In this document: positions 6,619 to 14,424 of the stretch, in pieces | Numbering within the stretch: position 1 is the first letter of the stretch | Layout: each line of letters begins with the position of its first letter | Assembly (NCBI RefSeq): GCF_003001935.1 | Contig: NZ_PVNG01000026.1 | Coordinates: 148,632-212,631, forward strand | DNA from: Nonomuraea fuscirosea | GTDB lineage: Bacteria > Actinomycetota > Actinomycetes > Streptosporangiales > Streptosporangiaceae | DNA: 64,000 nucleotides | Direction of reading: 5' to 3' | Position numbers and translations under genes: made by a program | The notes under the pieces: generated by a model | The model's database searches: none | Seen by the model: the letters and a program-made list of their open reading frames with translations, nothing else | What the model was told of the DNA's origin: nothing

Positions 6619-7302
6619 CTACATGACGGGGCGGGGGCCCTCCGGCGGCTGGCCGCCAGGAGGCACGGACCCGGGAGCGCCGGGGGCCGCCGGGCCGGGG
6701 GCGCCGGGAACCGCGGGCCCGGGAGGCGGAAGCGTTCCGCCGGGCCGGGGGTCGCCGCCGCCCACGGTGCCGGGCGGCACGGGCCTGTCGCCCTCGCCGA
6801 GGCCGGAGCCGTGCTGATGCGAGCCCTGCTGGTGCGAGCCCTCCTGGTGCGGGCCAGGCACGTCGCCGCGCCAGGCGCCGCTCTCGCCGCCCCGCGACTC
6901 GATGAACGTCTTGAACCGCTTGAGGTCACCGACGACCCGCATGCGGACGAGCTGCAGCCAGTCGCCCGCCGTCTCGATGAAGCCGTCCGGGTCGTACTCC
7001 ATCTGGAGCGTGACCCTGGTCGTGTTCTCGTCGAGGCGGTGGAAGGTCACCACGCCCGCGTGATGCGGCTTGTCGTTGCTGCGCCAGGCGACCCGCTCGT
7101 CGGGGTGCTGCTCGGTGATCTCGGCCTCGAATTCGCGGCGCACACCCGCGATCTCCGCCACCCATGCCGTACGGGTGTCACCGATCTGTTTGACCGACTC
7201 CACTCCCTCCATGAACTCGGGGAAACCCTCGAACTGCGTCCACTGGTTGTAGGCGACGCGAACGGGGACGTTGACATCTTCGGAGTGTTCGATCGTGCTC
7301 AT
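6619..7302 (-). CDS. SRPBCC/polyketide cyclase-like protein with Gly/Pro-rich tail
   Basis: The start ATG 7302 gives 227 aa (a GTG at 7314 is possible). Residues about 1-145 are an SRPBCC (START/Bet v1-like) fold: IEHSEDVNVPVRVAYNQWTQFEGFPEFMEGVESV, then TAWVAEIAGVRREFEAEI, GVVTFHRLDENTTRVTLQMEYDP and the long C-terminal helix WLQLVRMRVVGDLKRFKTFIE. This subgroup is common in actinobacteria as stand-alone cyclase/dehydrase-like proteins of unknown ligand. The last about 75 residues are low-complexity His/Gln then Gly/Pro-rich (PGAPGPAAPGAPGSVPPGG), probably disordered. The tail merges at DNA level into the downstream repeat tract, so it may have grown by slippage. Confidence 0.8.
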   Translation of the reverse strand: MSTIEHSEDVNVPVRVAYNQWTQFEGFPEFMEGVESVKQIGDTRTAWVAEIAGVRREFEAEITEQHPDERVAWRSNDKPHHAGVVTFHRLDENTTRVTLQMEYDPDGFIETAGDWLQLVRMRVVGDLKRFKTFIESRGGESGAWRGDVPGPHQEGSHQQGSHQHGSGLGEGDRPVPPGTVGGGDPRPGGTLPPPGPAVPGAPGPAAPGAPGSVPPGGQPPEGPRPVM

Positions 7303-7333
7303 GGGTTCAGTCACTGCCCATGCGGATGGCGCG

Positions 7334-7711
7334 TTAACGCCTGCGCCACAGCCAGTACAGGCCCACGAGAGGCAGGACGAGGGGGATGAACAGGTAACCC
7401 TTGCCGTACGCCGACCACACGGTTTCGTCGGGAAAAGCGGCCGGATCCACCAGGCTCGCCGTACCGATGAGGAGAACGCCGCCCAGTTCGATGCCGAGTG
7501 ACATCAGCGCGAGCCGGCGCGCCCCGCGCCAGAGCGCGACCGTGAGCAGGATGTAGACGATCGCCGCGAACGCCGACAGCGAGTACGCCAGCGGCGCCTC
7601 GCCGAACCTGCTCGCGATCTGCACGGCCGCCCGCGCCCCGGCCGCCAGGGCGAACAGCCCGTAGACCGCGATCAGCGCCCGTCCGGGCCCGGTGCCGATC
7701 GAACCCGTCAC
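7334..7711 (-). CDS. Small four-helix membrane protein
   Basis: The protein has 125 aa starting at GTG 7711. About four hydrophobic segments are visible (ALIAVYGLFALAAGARAAVQ, LSAFAAIVYILLTVALW, LALMSLGIELGGVLLIGTASL, GYLFIPLVLPLVGLYWLW) and a basic C-terminal end (WRRR). It overlaps the upstream membrane-protein gene by GTGA, so the two are translationally coupled and probably form a complex. I do not recognise the family; no catalytic motif is visible. Confidence 0.75.
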   Translation of the reverse strand: MTGSIGTGPGRALIAVYGLFALAAGARAAVQIASRFGEAPLAYSLSAFAAIVYILLTVALWRGARRLALMSLGIELGGVLLIGTASLVDPAAFPDETVWSAYGKGYLFIPLVLPLVGLYWLWRRR

Positions 7712-8070
7712 GCCGTCCCCTGCCAGATCTGCAGCAGCCGGGCCGTCATCACCGCGATGGCGAACCCGGCCACGGTCAGGATCGCGGGCCCCCACCTGCT
7801 CCGCTCGGCCAGGGCCAGGAACACCCCGGCGGGCGGGATCAGCACCTGGCCGCCGATGTATCCGAACAGCGTGGCCTTGTCGTCCGGCCCCGCGCCGCCT
7901 GCCACGGCCGCGATCACGAAGCCCGCCTGCACCAGGACGGCCACCTCCAGCAGGGCGAAGCCGACCAGCAGCACCATGCCCATCGGCCGGTTGCGGATCG
8001 CGACGATCAGGCTCGCCAGCATCAGCAGCAGCGCGCCGGCGATGACGATCGTGGAGACGGTGGTGTTCAT
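7708..8070 (-). CDS. Small membrane protein, partner of the 7334-7711 product
   Basis: The 120-aa product has four hydrophobic segments (IVIAGALLLMLASLIVAI, MGMVLLVGFALLEVAVLVQ, FVIAAVAGG/GGQVLIPPAGVFLALA, AILTVAGFAIAVMTARLLQ). Start is ATG 8070; a longer frame begins in a Pro/Arg-rich stretch and is unlikely. It is co-transcribed with the following membrane-protein gene through a 4-nt overlap. Function unknown. Confidence 0.75.
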   Translation of the reverse strand: MNTTVSTIVIAGALLLMLASLIVAIRNRPMGMVLLVGFALLEVAVLVQAGFVIAAVAGGAGPDDKATLFGYIGGQVLIPPAGVFLALAERSRWGPAILTVAGFAIAVMTARLLQIWQGTA

Positions 8071-8188
8071 CGGGGGTAAGGCTATCGCCCACCCCCGCCG
8101 CCTCCGGGAAAGGCCGCCGCCGAACGCGGCTGCCCCTGAGGACCACCGCCCCTGAGGACCGCCGCCTCGAAACCTCAATCCACGGTCG

Positions 8189-8875
8189 TCACCTGTGCAG
8201 GTGGCGCTCGATCCCGTCCAGCACCCAGCCCAGCCCGCGCTCGAAGTTGTCGTCCGCCCCCGGCACGCCCTGCTCGATCATCGGCGCCAGCCGCGCCAGC
8301 TCACCGCCGTCGACCAGTTCCCTGATGTACGGCTCAGCCACCGCGGCCCGCTCGGCGTCGTCGATCCCCTGCTCCCTCGGCGCCGCCCGCTCCACCGCCT
8401 CCCTGATCACGAACCCCGTCATGTAGTCGTTGAACACCGCCAGGAACCGCCACGCCGTCAGCCGGTCGATCTCCAGCCCGTCGAACGCCGCCAGCTTCTG
8501 CTCCACGTGCCGCAGCCCGTTGGGGCCCACGGCCACCCGCTGGTGCACCAGGTCCACCCGCCAGGGGTGCCGCCGGACCAGCTCGCGCTCCCGCCGGGCG
8601 AACAGCAGCAGCGCCTCCCGCCAGTCCGCCGGCAGCGGCTCGGCGACCAGCACCTCGGCGCTGATCTCGTCGAGCATCAGGGCCAGCAGGTCCTCCTTGC
8701 GCTCGATGTAGGAGTACAGCGTCATCGCCCGCGCGCCCAGCTCGGCCGCCACACGCCTGATGGAGACCGCGTCCAGCCCTTCCGCGTCGGCCAGGGCGAC
8801 GGCGGTGGCCACGATCGCCTCCCTGGTCAGGACCGGGCGGCGGGGCGGCGAGGGCCGCGACCAGATGGAGCTCAC
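8189..8875 (-). CDS. TetR/AcrR family repressor of the adjacent DHA2 transporter
   Basis: The 228-aa protein has a TetR DNA-binding domain at residues about 17-60 (TREAIVATAVALADAEGLDAVSI, then LGARAMTLYSYIERKEDLL) and a TetR_C-type ligand domain with ADWREALLLFARRERELVRRHPW and a C-terminal FERGLGWVLDGIERHL, as in the tetracycline-repressor-like branch. It is divergent from a 14-TM DHA2 exporter with only 44 bp between starts, the classic repressor/pump arrangement. Three GTACGA half-sites in the gap and transporter start are candidate operators. Confidence 0.9.
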   Translation of the reverse strand: MSSIWSRPSPPRRPVLTREAIVATAVALADAEGLDAVSIRRVAAELGARAMTLYSYIERKEDLLALMLDEISAEVLVAEPLPADWREALLLFARRERELVRRHPWRVDLVHQRVAVGPNGLRHVEQKLAAFDGLEIDRLTAWRFLAVFNDYMTGFVIREAVERAAPREQGIDDAERAAVAEPYIRELVDGGELARLAPMIEQGVPGADDNFERGLGWVLDGIERHLHR

Positions 8876-8890
8876 AGCCCCGAGTCTAGA

Positions 8891-8938
8891 CAGCGTACGA
8901 AAGTGATACGGTGTACGACATGCGAGACAGCGTACGAA
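8891..8938. promoter_or_regulatory. Three phased GTACGA half-sites in the TetR/transporter gap
   Basis: GTACGA occurs at 8895-8900, 8913-8918 and 8932-8937, spaced 18 and 19 bp. The outer two lie in the 11-bp direct repeat CAGCGTACGAA (8891-8901 and 8928-8938), each with a palindromic CGTACG core. The last copy is inside the first codons of the transporter. The arrangement fits a TetR operator covering both promoters. Confidence 0.5.
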
Positions 8939-10278
8939 GCCTCCTCTGGGCCACGAGCCTCGTCGTCCTCCTGGGCGTCGTGATGACGATGCTCGACACC
9001 ACGATCGTCAACGTCGCCCTGAGCACCCTCGCCCGCGACTTCGGCACCACGCTCGCGACCATGCAGTGGGCGGTCACCGGCTACCTGCTGGCGCTGTCGA
9101 TGACGGTCCCGGTCACCGGATGGGCCATGGGCAGGTTCGGCACGAGGAAGGTCTGGCTGGTCTCGCTCGTGCTGTTCATCGCCGGCTCCGCGCTCGCCGC
9201 CGCGTCGTGGTCGGTCTGGAGCCTGGTCGTCTTCCGCGCCGTGCAGGGGCTGGGCGGGGGCCTGCTGCTGCCGGTCGGCCAGGCGATGCTGGCCCAGGCG
9301 GCGGGCAAGGAGCGGATGGGCCGGGCGATGGCGATGATCTCCATGCCGGCGATGCTGGTGCCGGTGCTGGGGCCGCCGCTCGGCGGGCTGATCGTGGCCG
9401 GTCTCGGCTGGCGGTGGCTGTTCCTGGTCAACGTGCCGGTCTGCGCGGTGGCGCTGGTGGCCGCCTTCGTCCTGCTGCCCCGCGATCAGGGCGCGAGCGC
9501 GCGGGGGCTCGACGTGCTCGGCCTGGCGCTGCTCTCCCCCGGGCTGGCCGGTCTGGTCTACGGGCTGTCGGAGGTGGGCAACGGGGCCTCGGTCCTGCAT
9601 CCGGCGCTCTGGCTCGGGGCGGCGCTGACGGTGGTGTTCACGGTGCGGGCGCTGCGCGGCCGGGGGACGCTGCTGGACCTGCGGCTGTTCGGCGACCGCA
9701 CGTTCGCGGCGGCGGTCGGCGCGCTCGTGTGCTACTCGGCCGCGCTGTTCGGCTTCACCGTGCTCGTGCCGCTCTACAGCCAGCTCGCCCAGGGCGGGAC
9801 CGCGCTGGACGCCGGGCTGCTGCTGGCGCCGATGGGGATCGGCGCGGCGATCACGATGCCGCTCGCGGGCAAGCTGAGCGACAGCAGGGGGCCGCGCGGC
9901 GCGGGGGCGGCCGGCGTGGTCGTTGCGGTGGCGGGCATCGTGGCGTTCGTGCTGCTCGGCGGGGGGCCGGCGCCGATGTTCGTGCTCGGGCTGGGACACG
10001 GGCTGGTGTCCACGTCGCTGATGACGGCGGCGTTCAGAACGCTGGAACGTGACGCGATCCCGGCCGCCACCACGCTGAGCACGATCGCGGTCCGCCTGGC
10101 CTCGCCCTTCGGGGTGGCGGTGCTGGCCGGGCTGCTGCAACTGCTCACCACGGCGGGGGTGGCCCGGCCGTTCGCGTACGCGTTCTGGGTGGTGGCGGCG
10201 CTGACCGCCGTCTCACTGCTGCCGATCGCGCTCATAGGATCGAAGACGTGCAGAGAATCCTCGTCAGCGCCTGTCTGA
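8920..10278 (+). CDS. DHA2-family (EmrB/QacA-like) drug:proton MFS exporter
   Basis: The protein has about 452 aa with 13-14 hydrophobic helices. The DHA2 signatures are present: MLDTTIVNVALSTLARDF in TM1 (motif D1, LDxTIVNVALP-like), WAVTGYLLALSMTVPVTGWAMGRFGTRKV (motif A), FRAVQGLGGGLLLPV (motif B) and LVPVLGPPLGGLI (motif C, gxxxGPxxGG). ATG 8920 is preferred; GTG 8911 is in frame. The TSS probably lies at or near the start. The adjacent divergent TetR gene suggests induction by an exported toxic compound. Its last 31 nt overlap the DUF523 gene in another frame. Confidence 0.9.
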   Translation: MRDSVRSLLWATSLVVLLGVVMTMLDTTIVNVALSTLARDFGTTLATMQWAVTGYLLALSMTVPVTGWAMGRFGTRKVWLVSLVLFIAGSALAAASWSVWSLVVFRAVQGLGGGLLLPVGQAMLAQAAGKERMGRAMAMISMPAMLVPVLGPPLGGLIVAGLGWRWLFLVNVPVCAVALVAAFVLLPRDQGASARGLDVLGLALLSPGLAGLVYGLSEVGNGASVLHPALWLGAALTVVFTVRALRGRGTLLDLRLFGDRTFAAAVGALVCYSAALFGFTVLVPLYSQLAQGGTALDAGLLLAPMGIGAAITMPLAGKLSDSRGPRGAGAAGVVVAVAGIVAFVLLGGGPAPMFVLGLGHGLVSTSLMTAAFRTLERDAIPAATTLSTIAVRLASPFGVAVLAGLLQLLTTAGVARPFAYAFWVVAALTAVSLLPIALIGSKTCRESSSAPV

Positions 10279-10742
10279 TGGGTCGCAAGGTGCGTTACGA
10301 CGGCCGCGCCAAGACCAGCTCCGACGCCTGGCTCGCCACGTGGCGGGAGGAGGGGCGGCTGGTGCCGTACTGCCCGGAGGTGGAGGGCGGGCTGCCGATC
10401 CCCCGGCCCGCCGCCGAGATCGAGGGCGGGGCGGGCGGGGCGGCGGTCCTGTCCGGCGCCGCCCGGGTGCTGGCGAGCGACGGGTCCGACGTGACGGCCG
10501 CGTTCGTGTCGGGCGCGCGCGGAGCGCTCGCCGTCGCCCGTACCCACGGCGTGCGGATGGCGGTGCTGAAGGAGGGCAGCCCCTCGTGCGGCGCGTCGTC
10601 GATCTACGACGGCTCCTTCCAGGGGCGGCGGACGCCTGGTCAGGGCGTCACGACGGCGCTGCTGGAGCAGCACGGCATCCGCGTCTTCACCGAGGACCGG
10701 CTCGCCGAGGCCGCCGCCTACCTGCGCACCCTGGAGACGTAG
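10248..10742 (+). CDS. DUF523 (YbbK-like) protein
   Basis: The 164-aa protein begins at GTG 10248, inside the end of the transporter gene. DUF523 signatures are visible: an N-terminal ILVSACLMGRKVRYDG with a conserved Cys, a central LVPYCPEVEGGLPIPRPAAEI, and LKEGSPSCGASSIYDGSF. The three conserved Cys suggest a redox or metal site, but the family's biochemical role is not established. Overlap with the upstream transporter (31 nt) suggests coupled expression; a functional link is uncertain. Confidence 0.88.
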   Translation: MQRILVSACLMGRKVRYDGRAKTSSDAWLATWREEGRLVPYCPEVEGGLPIPRPAAEIEGGAGGAAVLSGAARVLASDGSDVTAAFVSGARGALAVARTHGVRMAVLKEGSPSCGASSIYDGSFQGRRTPGQGVTTALLEQHGIRVFTEDRLAEAAAYLRTLET

Positions 10743-11098
10743 AACGCGCCCGCCAGGCCGGCTGTCAGCACGAATGCCATCGTGCTGTGATACCAGGTGA
10801 GCAGCGTCGTCCCGCCGCCCGGGCCGAACGCCTGCGCCAGCATGCCCAGCAGCACCCCGCCCAGCGCCGTCGCGTGGGCGTAGAGCAGCCGGTCCCAGGC
10901 CGCCGGCCGGTCGGCCAGCGCGCCGTACGCACCGGCGAGCATGGCCGCGGCGCACAGGGTCTCGACGATCGCGGCCGGCACGATCACCGGCTCGCGCAGG
11001 GGGCCGAGCCCGATCCCGGCGTGCAGCAGCGCGAACGTGGCGAAGGTCAGCGCGTACAGCAGCGAGAGCCCGCCCAGCGCCCTGCGGAGTGCGTCCAT
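10718..11098 (-). CDS. Four-helix integral membrane protein
   Basis: The 126-aa protein shows four hydrophobic segments: LSLLYALTFATFALLHAGI, PAAIVETLCAAAMLAGAYGAL, LLYAHATALGGVLLGMLAQAF and TWYHSTMAFVLTAGLAGAFYV. ATG at 11098. Two His residues (LLHAG and YAHAT) lie in or beside helices. The fold looks like the small DoxX-like or DUF4267-like membrane proteins, but I cannot assign it. It converges on DUF523 with a 25-bp overlap of coding ends and lies downstream of the TetR gene at 11133 on the same strand. Confidence 0.7.
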   Translation of the reverse strand: MDALRRALGGLSLLYALTFATFALLHAGIGLGPLREPVIVPAAIVETLCAAAMLAGAYGALADRPAAWDRLLYAHATALGGVLLGMLAQAFGPGGGTTLLTWYHSTMAFVLTAGLAGAFYVSRVRR

Positions 11099-11132
11099 GC
11101 CCCCACGGTCGCATCCCGCGCGGGCCGGGGAA

Positions 11133-11735
11133 TCAGCTCTGGGGAGACGCCCCGCCTACATCGGGAGACGTAGGCAGCAGCCGTCTCACCAGCCGGATCG
11201 CCTCGTCGATGGTGACCTCGGCGTCGTGCTCCGACTCGCACGCGGCCACCTCGCGGCCCGCCTCGGCCATCATCGTGGTCAGCAGGACGACGAGCACGTG
11301 GCTCTCCCGCGTGTCCGCCAGGCCGAGCAGCCGCTTGTTGCCGCCGATCCAGTTCCAGCCGCGCTGCCTGCGCAGGACGGTGAACTCGGCCGGCCCGTCG
11401 CTCTCCAGGAACAGCCTGGCCACGTCGCGCTGCTCCCACGAGCCCTCCAGGTAGGCCCTGGCCCCCGCTATGAAGCGCTCGCCCGCGTCCTCCGCCGCCT
11501 TGGCCGCCCGGGAGGTGCGTTCCTCCTGGCCGCGCATGAACTGCTCCCACAACGCCAGGAAGAGTCCCGGTTTGCCGCCGAAGTGGTGGTAGAGGCTGCC
11601 GACGCTGATCCCGGACGCCGCCACGATGTCGGCGACCGTGGCCTCGGCGTACCCCTTGGCCAGGAAGACGTCCCTGGCCGCGCGCAGGAGCGTGTCCTGG
11701 GTGCCGCTCGACCGGCTCCAGCGCCTGCTCCGCAT
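11133..11735 (-). CDS. TetR/AcrR family regulator
   Basis: The 200-aa protein has an HTH at residues about 13-60 (TQDTLLRAARDVFLAKGYAEATVADIVAASGISVGSLYHHFGGKPGLFLALW), a near-consensus TetR domain. The C-terminal domain is not assignable to a ligand. Its start overlaps the stop of the upstream secreted/membrane-anchored protein (TGATG), so it is the downstream gene of a coupled pair. Its target may be that gene or the downstream four-helix membrane protein 34 bp away. Confidence 0.87.
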   Translation of the reverse strand: MRSRRWSRSSGTQDTLLRAARDVFLAKGYAEATVADIVAASGISVGSLYHHFGGKPGLFLALWEQFMRGQEERTSRAAKAAEDAGERFIAGARAYLEGSWEQRDVARLFLESDGPAEFTVLRRQRGWNWIGGNKRLLGLADTRESHVLVVLLTTMMAEAGREVAACESEHDAEVTIDEAIRLVRRLLPTSPDVGGASPQS

Positions 11736-12328
11736 CAGTACTCCCAGGTGTCGGTGCGCTGTTCGTGGCTGATGCAGAACACGCCGGTGCCGTGCTCGCC
11801 CTTGGCCAGGTCCACCCGGATCCAGCCCTCGGCGCGGGCCACCTTGGCGGTGTAGCCGCTGACGGGGGTGGCCGAGACCAGGCGGCAGCCTTCGGGACCG
11901 AGCGTGAACGCCACCTCGCCGCCCTTCACTTTCACCACCCTGAGGTCCTCACCGGCGGTCGGCGTGGGGCTGGGAGCGGTCGGTGTGGGGCTGGGAGCGG
12001 AAGTGCGCACCGGTTTCGGCGGCGTCGTGCTCCGCTTCACGGAAGGCGTAGCAGCAGGGGTCGGCGCCCGGGTTTCCGTGGGAGGCGGCGCGGAGTCCGT
12101 TCTGGGGGATTTCGTCGGAGTTGGTTTCTTCGTCGTACGACGAGGAGCCGGCGATGAATCGTCCTTGTCCGCCGCGAGCGTTTGGGCGAGAAACGGCTCG
12201 ACGTTCACCTCGTCCGCGAACTCATTACGCAGCACACCCCGCACGCCGAACCACGAGACCGACACCGCGACCGCGGTGGCACCGCACCAGATAGCGGCAT
12301 ATCTCATTGCTCGACGCATGAGACGCAT
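11735..12328 (-). CDS. Membrane-anchored extracellular protein with Pro/Thr/Ser linker
   Basis: The 197-aa protein has a basic N-terminus and one hydrophobic helix (about residues 9-30, YAAIWCGATAVAVSVSWFGVRGVL), a long Pro/Thr/Ser/Lys-rich linker (about 55-128, with a repeated APSPTPT), and a compact C-terminal domain of about 70 residues containing two Cys (GPEGCRLV and GVFCIS) that could form a disulphide. Topology is probably N-in with an extracellular domain. I do not recognise the domain. It is coupled to a TetR gene by a 1-nt overlap (TGATG) and is divergent from the response-regulator gene with a very short gap of about 29 bp. Confidence 0.7.
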   Translation of the reverse strand: MRLMRRAMRYAAIWCGATAVAVSVSWFGVRGVLRNEFADEVNVEPFLAQTLAADKDDSSPAPRRTTKKPTPTKSPRTDSAPPPTETRAPTPAATPSVKRSTTPPKPVRTSAPSPTPTAPSPTPTAGEDLRVVKVKGGEVAFTLGPEGCRLVSATPVSGYTAKVARAEGWIRVDLAKGEHGTGVFCISHEQRTDTWEY

Positions 12329-12357
12329 TATGTACGCCCCCAGTACGGTTGGTGCGC

Positions 12358-13035
12358 ATGGCGACGGTTCTCGTAGTCGAAGACGATGAATTCGTCAGAT
12401 CGGCGATGATTCACGAGCTGGGCCGGCGGCAGCACGTCGTCCGCAGCGCGGGATGCGCACTCGACGCGCTCAGGGAGATCTCGCAGGCTCCCCCCGACGC
12501 CGTCATCCTGGACCTGGGCCTGCCGGACCTGGACGGCTCCGAGGCGCTGCGCATGGTGCGCGGCATCTCCGACGTCCCGGTCATCGTGGCCACCGCCCGC
12601 GACGACGAGAGCGAGATCGTCCGGCTGCTGCGCGCGGGCGCCGACGACTACCTCGTCAAGCCGTTCTCCGGCGACCACCTCAGCGCCCGGCTGGACGCCG
12701 TTTTGCGCCGGGCCAGGTCCGCGCCCGAGCCGCGCACGCTCCAGGTCGGCGGCCTGGTGGTGGACGTGGACCGGCGCGCGGCCGCGCTCGACGGCGGCCC
12801 GCTCGCGCTGACCAGGCGCGAGTTCGACCTGCTCGCCTACCTGGCCGCCCGCGCCGACCGGGTCGTCAGCCGCAAGGAGCTGCTGGCCGAGGTCTGGCAG
12901 CTGACCTACGGCGACGACCAGACGATCGACGTGCACCTGTCGTGGCTGCGGCGCAAGCTCGGCGAGAGCGCCGCGCGGCCCCGCTACCTGCACACCGTGC
13001 GCGGGGTCGGCTTCATGCTGTCGGCGCCCCAATGA
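12358..13035 (+). CDS. OmpR/PhoB-family response regulator
   Basis: From ATG 12358 the protein has 225 aa (GTG 12352 and TTG 12349 are in frame). The receiver domain shows the acidic pocket EDD (8-10), phosphoacceptor D52 (ILDLGLPD), the Thr in IVATA and the Lys in LVKPF. A C-terminal winged helix (about 125-222) contains LTRREFDLLAYLAARADRVVSRKELLAEVW and IDVHLSWLRRKLGE. It pairs with the histidine kinase starting 37 bp downstream. The neighbouring LPMO and DyP genes are candidate targets, but no repeat operator was recognised. Confidence 0.93.
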   Translation: MATVLVVEDDEFVRSAMIHELGRRQHVVRSAGCALDALREISQAPPDAVILDLGLPDLDGSEALRMVRGISDVPVIVATARDDESEIVRLLRAGADDYLVKPFSGDHLSARLDAVLRRARSAPEPRTLQVGGLVVDVDRRAAALDGGPLALTRREFDLLAYLAARADRVVSRKELLAEVWQLTYGDDQTIDVHLSWLRRKLGESAARPRYLHTVRGVGFMLSAPQ

Positions 13036-13072
13036 GGGGCGCCGCCCCCGTGGAACACGGGCGAGGGGTTCG

Positions 13073-14383
13073 ATGAGGCGGACGCTGGCGATGCTCATGG
13101 TGGCCGTCACCTCGATGGTCGCGCTGGCCTTCCTGGTGCCGCTGGCCCTGATCGTCAGGGAGACGGCGCAGAGCAGGGCCGTGGCCGCCGCCGAGCGGCA
13201 GGTGTCCGCGCTGGTGCCGGTGCTGGCGCTGACGACAAGGAGCGACGACCTCGCGCACGCGATGGCGCGCACCGATGCGGGGCGGCGCGGCCTGCTCGCC
13301 GTCCACGTCGGGGGCGGCGCCATGGTGGGCACGACCAGGGCGCCGGCCGCGCAGGTGGCCGAGGCCGCCGCGGGGAGCAGGGCGAGCACGGCGGAGCTGA
13401 CCGGCGGCTACGTGCTGCTGCGCCCCGTGGTGCTGGACGGCGACCGGGGCGCGGTGATCGAGGTGTTCGTGCCCGCCGACGACCTCGACCGGGGCGTCTA
13501 CGCCTCGTGGGCGGTGCTGACCGGGGTGGCCGTGGTGCTGGTGCTCGGCTCGGTGGTGGTCGGCGACCGGCTCGGGGCCAGGGTCGTCCGCGCCGCGCGC
13601 CGCCTGGGCACCGCCGCCACCGCGCTCGGCGACGGCGACCTGAGCGAGCGCATCTACCCCGACGGCCCGCCCGAGCTCAAGGCGGCGGCCACCGCGTTCA
13701 ACGCCATGGCCAACCGGGTCACCCACCTGCTCGCGGCCGAGCGGGAGCTGGCCGCCGACCTGTCGCACCGGCTGCGTACGCCGCTGACCGCGCTCAAGCT
13801 CAGCCTGGACCAGCTCGGGCCGCAGGCGGAGCCGAGCAGGCAGGCGCTGGCCCGGCTGGAGGGCGAGGTGACCACGATCATCTCGGCGGCCAGACGGCCC
13901 AAGCGCGCGGCCCGCTCGTGCGACGCCGCCGAGGTGCTGCGCGAGCGGCTGGCGTTCTGGTCGGCGCTGGCCGAGGACCAGGGGCGGCCGTGGCAGCTCG
14001 CCGGGGCCACGCTCCCGGTGCGGGCGCCCGTACCGGCGGGCGAGCTGACGGCGGCGGTGGACGCGCTGCTCGGGAACGTGTTCCGGCACACGCCGGAGGG
14101 GACGGCGTTCGGCGTCACGCTGCACGAGGGCCGGGACGCGATCGGCATTCTGGTCGCCGACGCGGGGCCGGGCATCGCGGACCCGGAGACGGCGCTGGAG
14201 CGGGGCGCCAGCGGGAGCGGGTCCACCGGGCTGGGCCTGGACATCGCGCGGCGGCTGGCGGAGTCGACCGGCGGGGTGCTGCGGCTGGACCGTTCGCCGA
14301 TGGGCGGGGCCGAGGTGCAGGTGTGGCTGCGTACCGCCACCCACACTGAAAAGCTCTCTAAGTCAGCCTTAAAGGAGGCTTAA
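13073..14383 (+). CDS. Membrane sensor histidine kinase
   Basis: The 436-aa kinase has TM1 (about 5-28), an extracellular sensor of about 115 residues, TM2 (about 145-170), a HAMP domain, a HisKA helix with phosphoacceptor His at about residue 232 (DLSHRLRTPLTALKL), and HATPase boxes: N (LLGNVFRHTP), D/G1 (VADAGPGI) and G2 (GSGSTGLGLDIA). It forms a two-component pair with the upstream regulator. The sensor is Ala/Val/Gly-rich with no recognisable ligand motif. The stop codon is the first part of the terminator hairpin. A near-perfect AAAGGAGG lies in its last codons but no start follows at usable spacing. Confidence 0.92.
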   Translation: MRRTLAMLMVAVTSMVALAFLVPLALIVRETAQSRAVAAAERQVSALVPVLALTTRSDDLAHAMARTDAGRRGLLAVHVGGGAMVGTTRAPAAQVAEAAAGSRASTAELTGGYVLLRPVVLDGDRGAVIEVFVPADDLDRGVYASWAVLTGVAVVLVLGSVVVGDRLGARVVRAARRLGTAATALGDGDLSERIYPDGPPELKAAATAFNAMANRVTHLLAAERELAADLSHRLRTPLTALKLSLDQLGPQAEPSRQALARLEGEVTTIISAARRPKRAARSCDAAEVLRERLAFWSALAEDQGRPWQLAGATLPVRAPVPAGELTAAVDALLGNVFRHTPEGTAFGVTLHEGRDAIGILVADAGPGIADPETALERGASGSGSTGLGLDIARRLAESTGGVLRLDRSPMGGAEVQVWLRTATHTEKLSKSALKEA

Positions 14384-14401
14384 CCCCGATATTTCGGGGT
14401 T
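14382..14401 (+). terminator. Terminator of the two-component operon
   Basis: An 8-bp stem (AACCCCGA/TCGGGGTT, 14382-14389 and 14394-14401) has a TATT loop and is followed by TTCTCG. It begins inside the kinase stop codon and separates the kinase from the LPMO gene. Confidence 0.7.
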
Positions 14402-14424
14402 TCTCGTGTTCCAAGGTGATCTGC

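Noticed and set aside
14368..14424. AAAGGAGG as the ribosome-binding site of the LPMO
   Set aside because: It is more than 40 nt from the LPMO start and lies before the terminator hairpin, inside the kinase gene.
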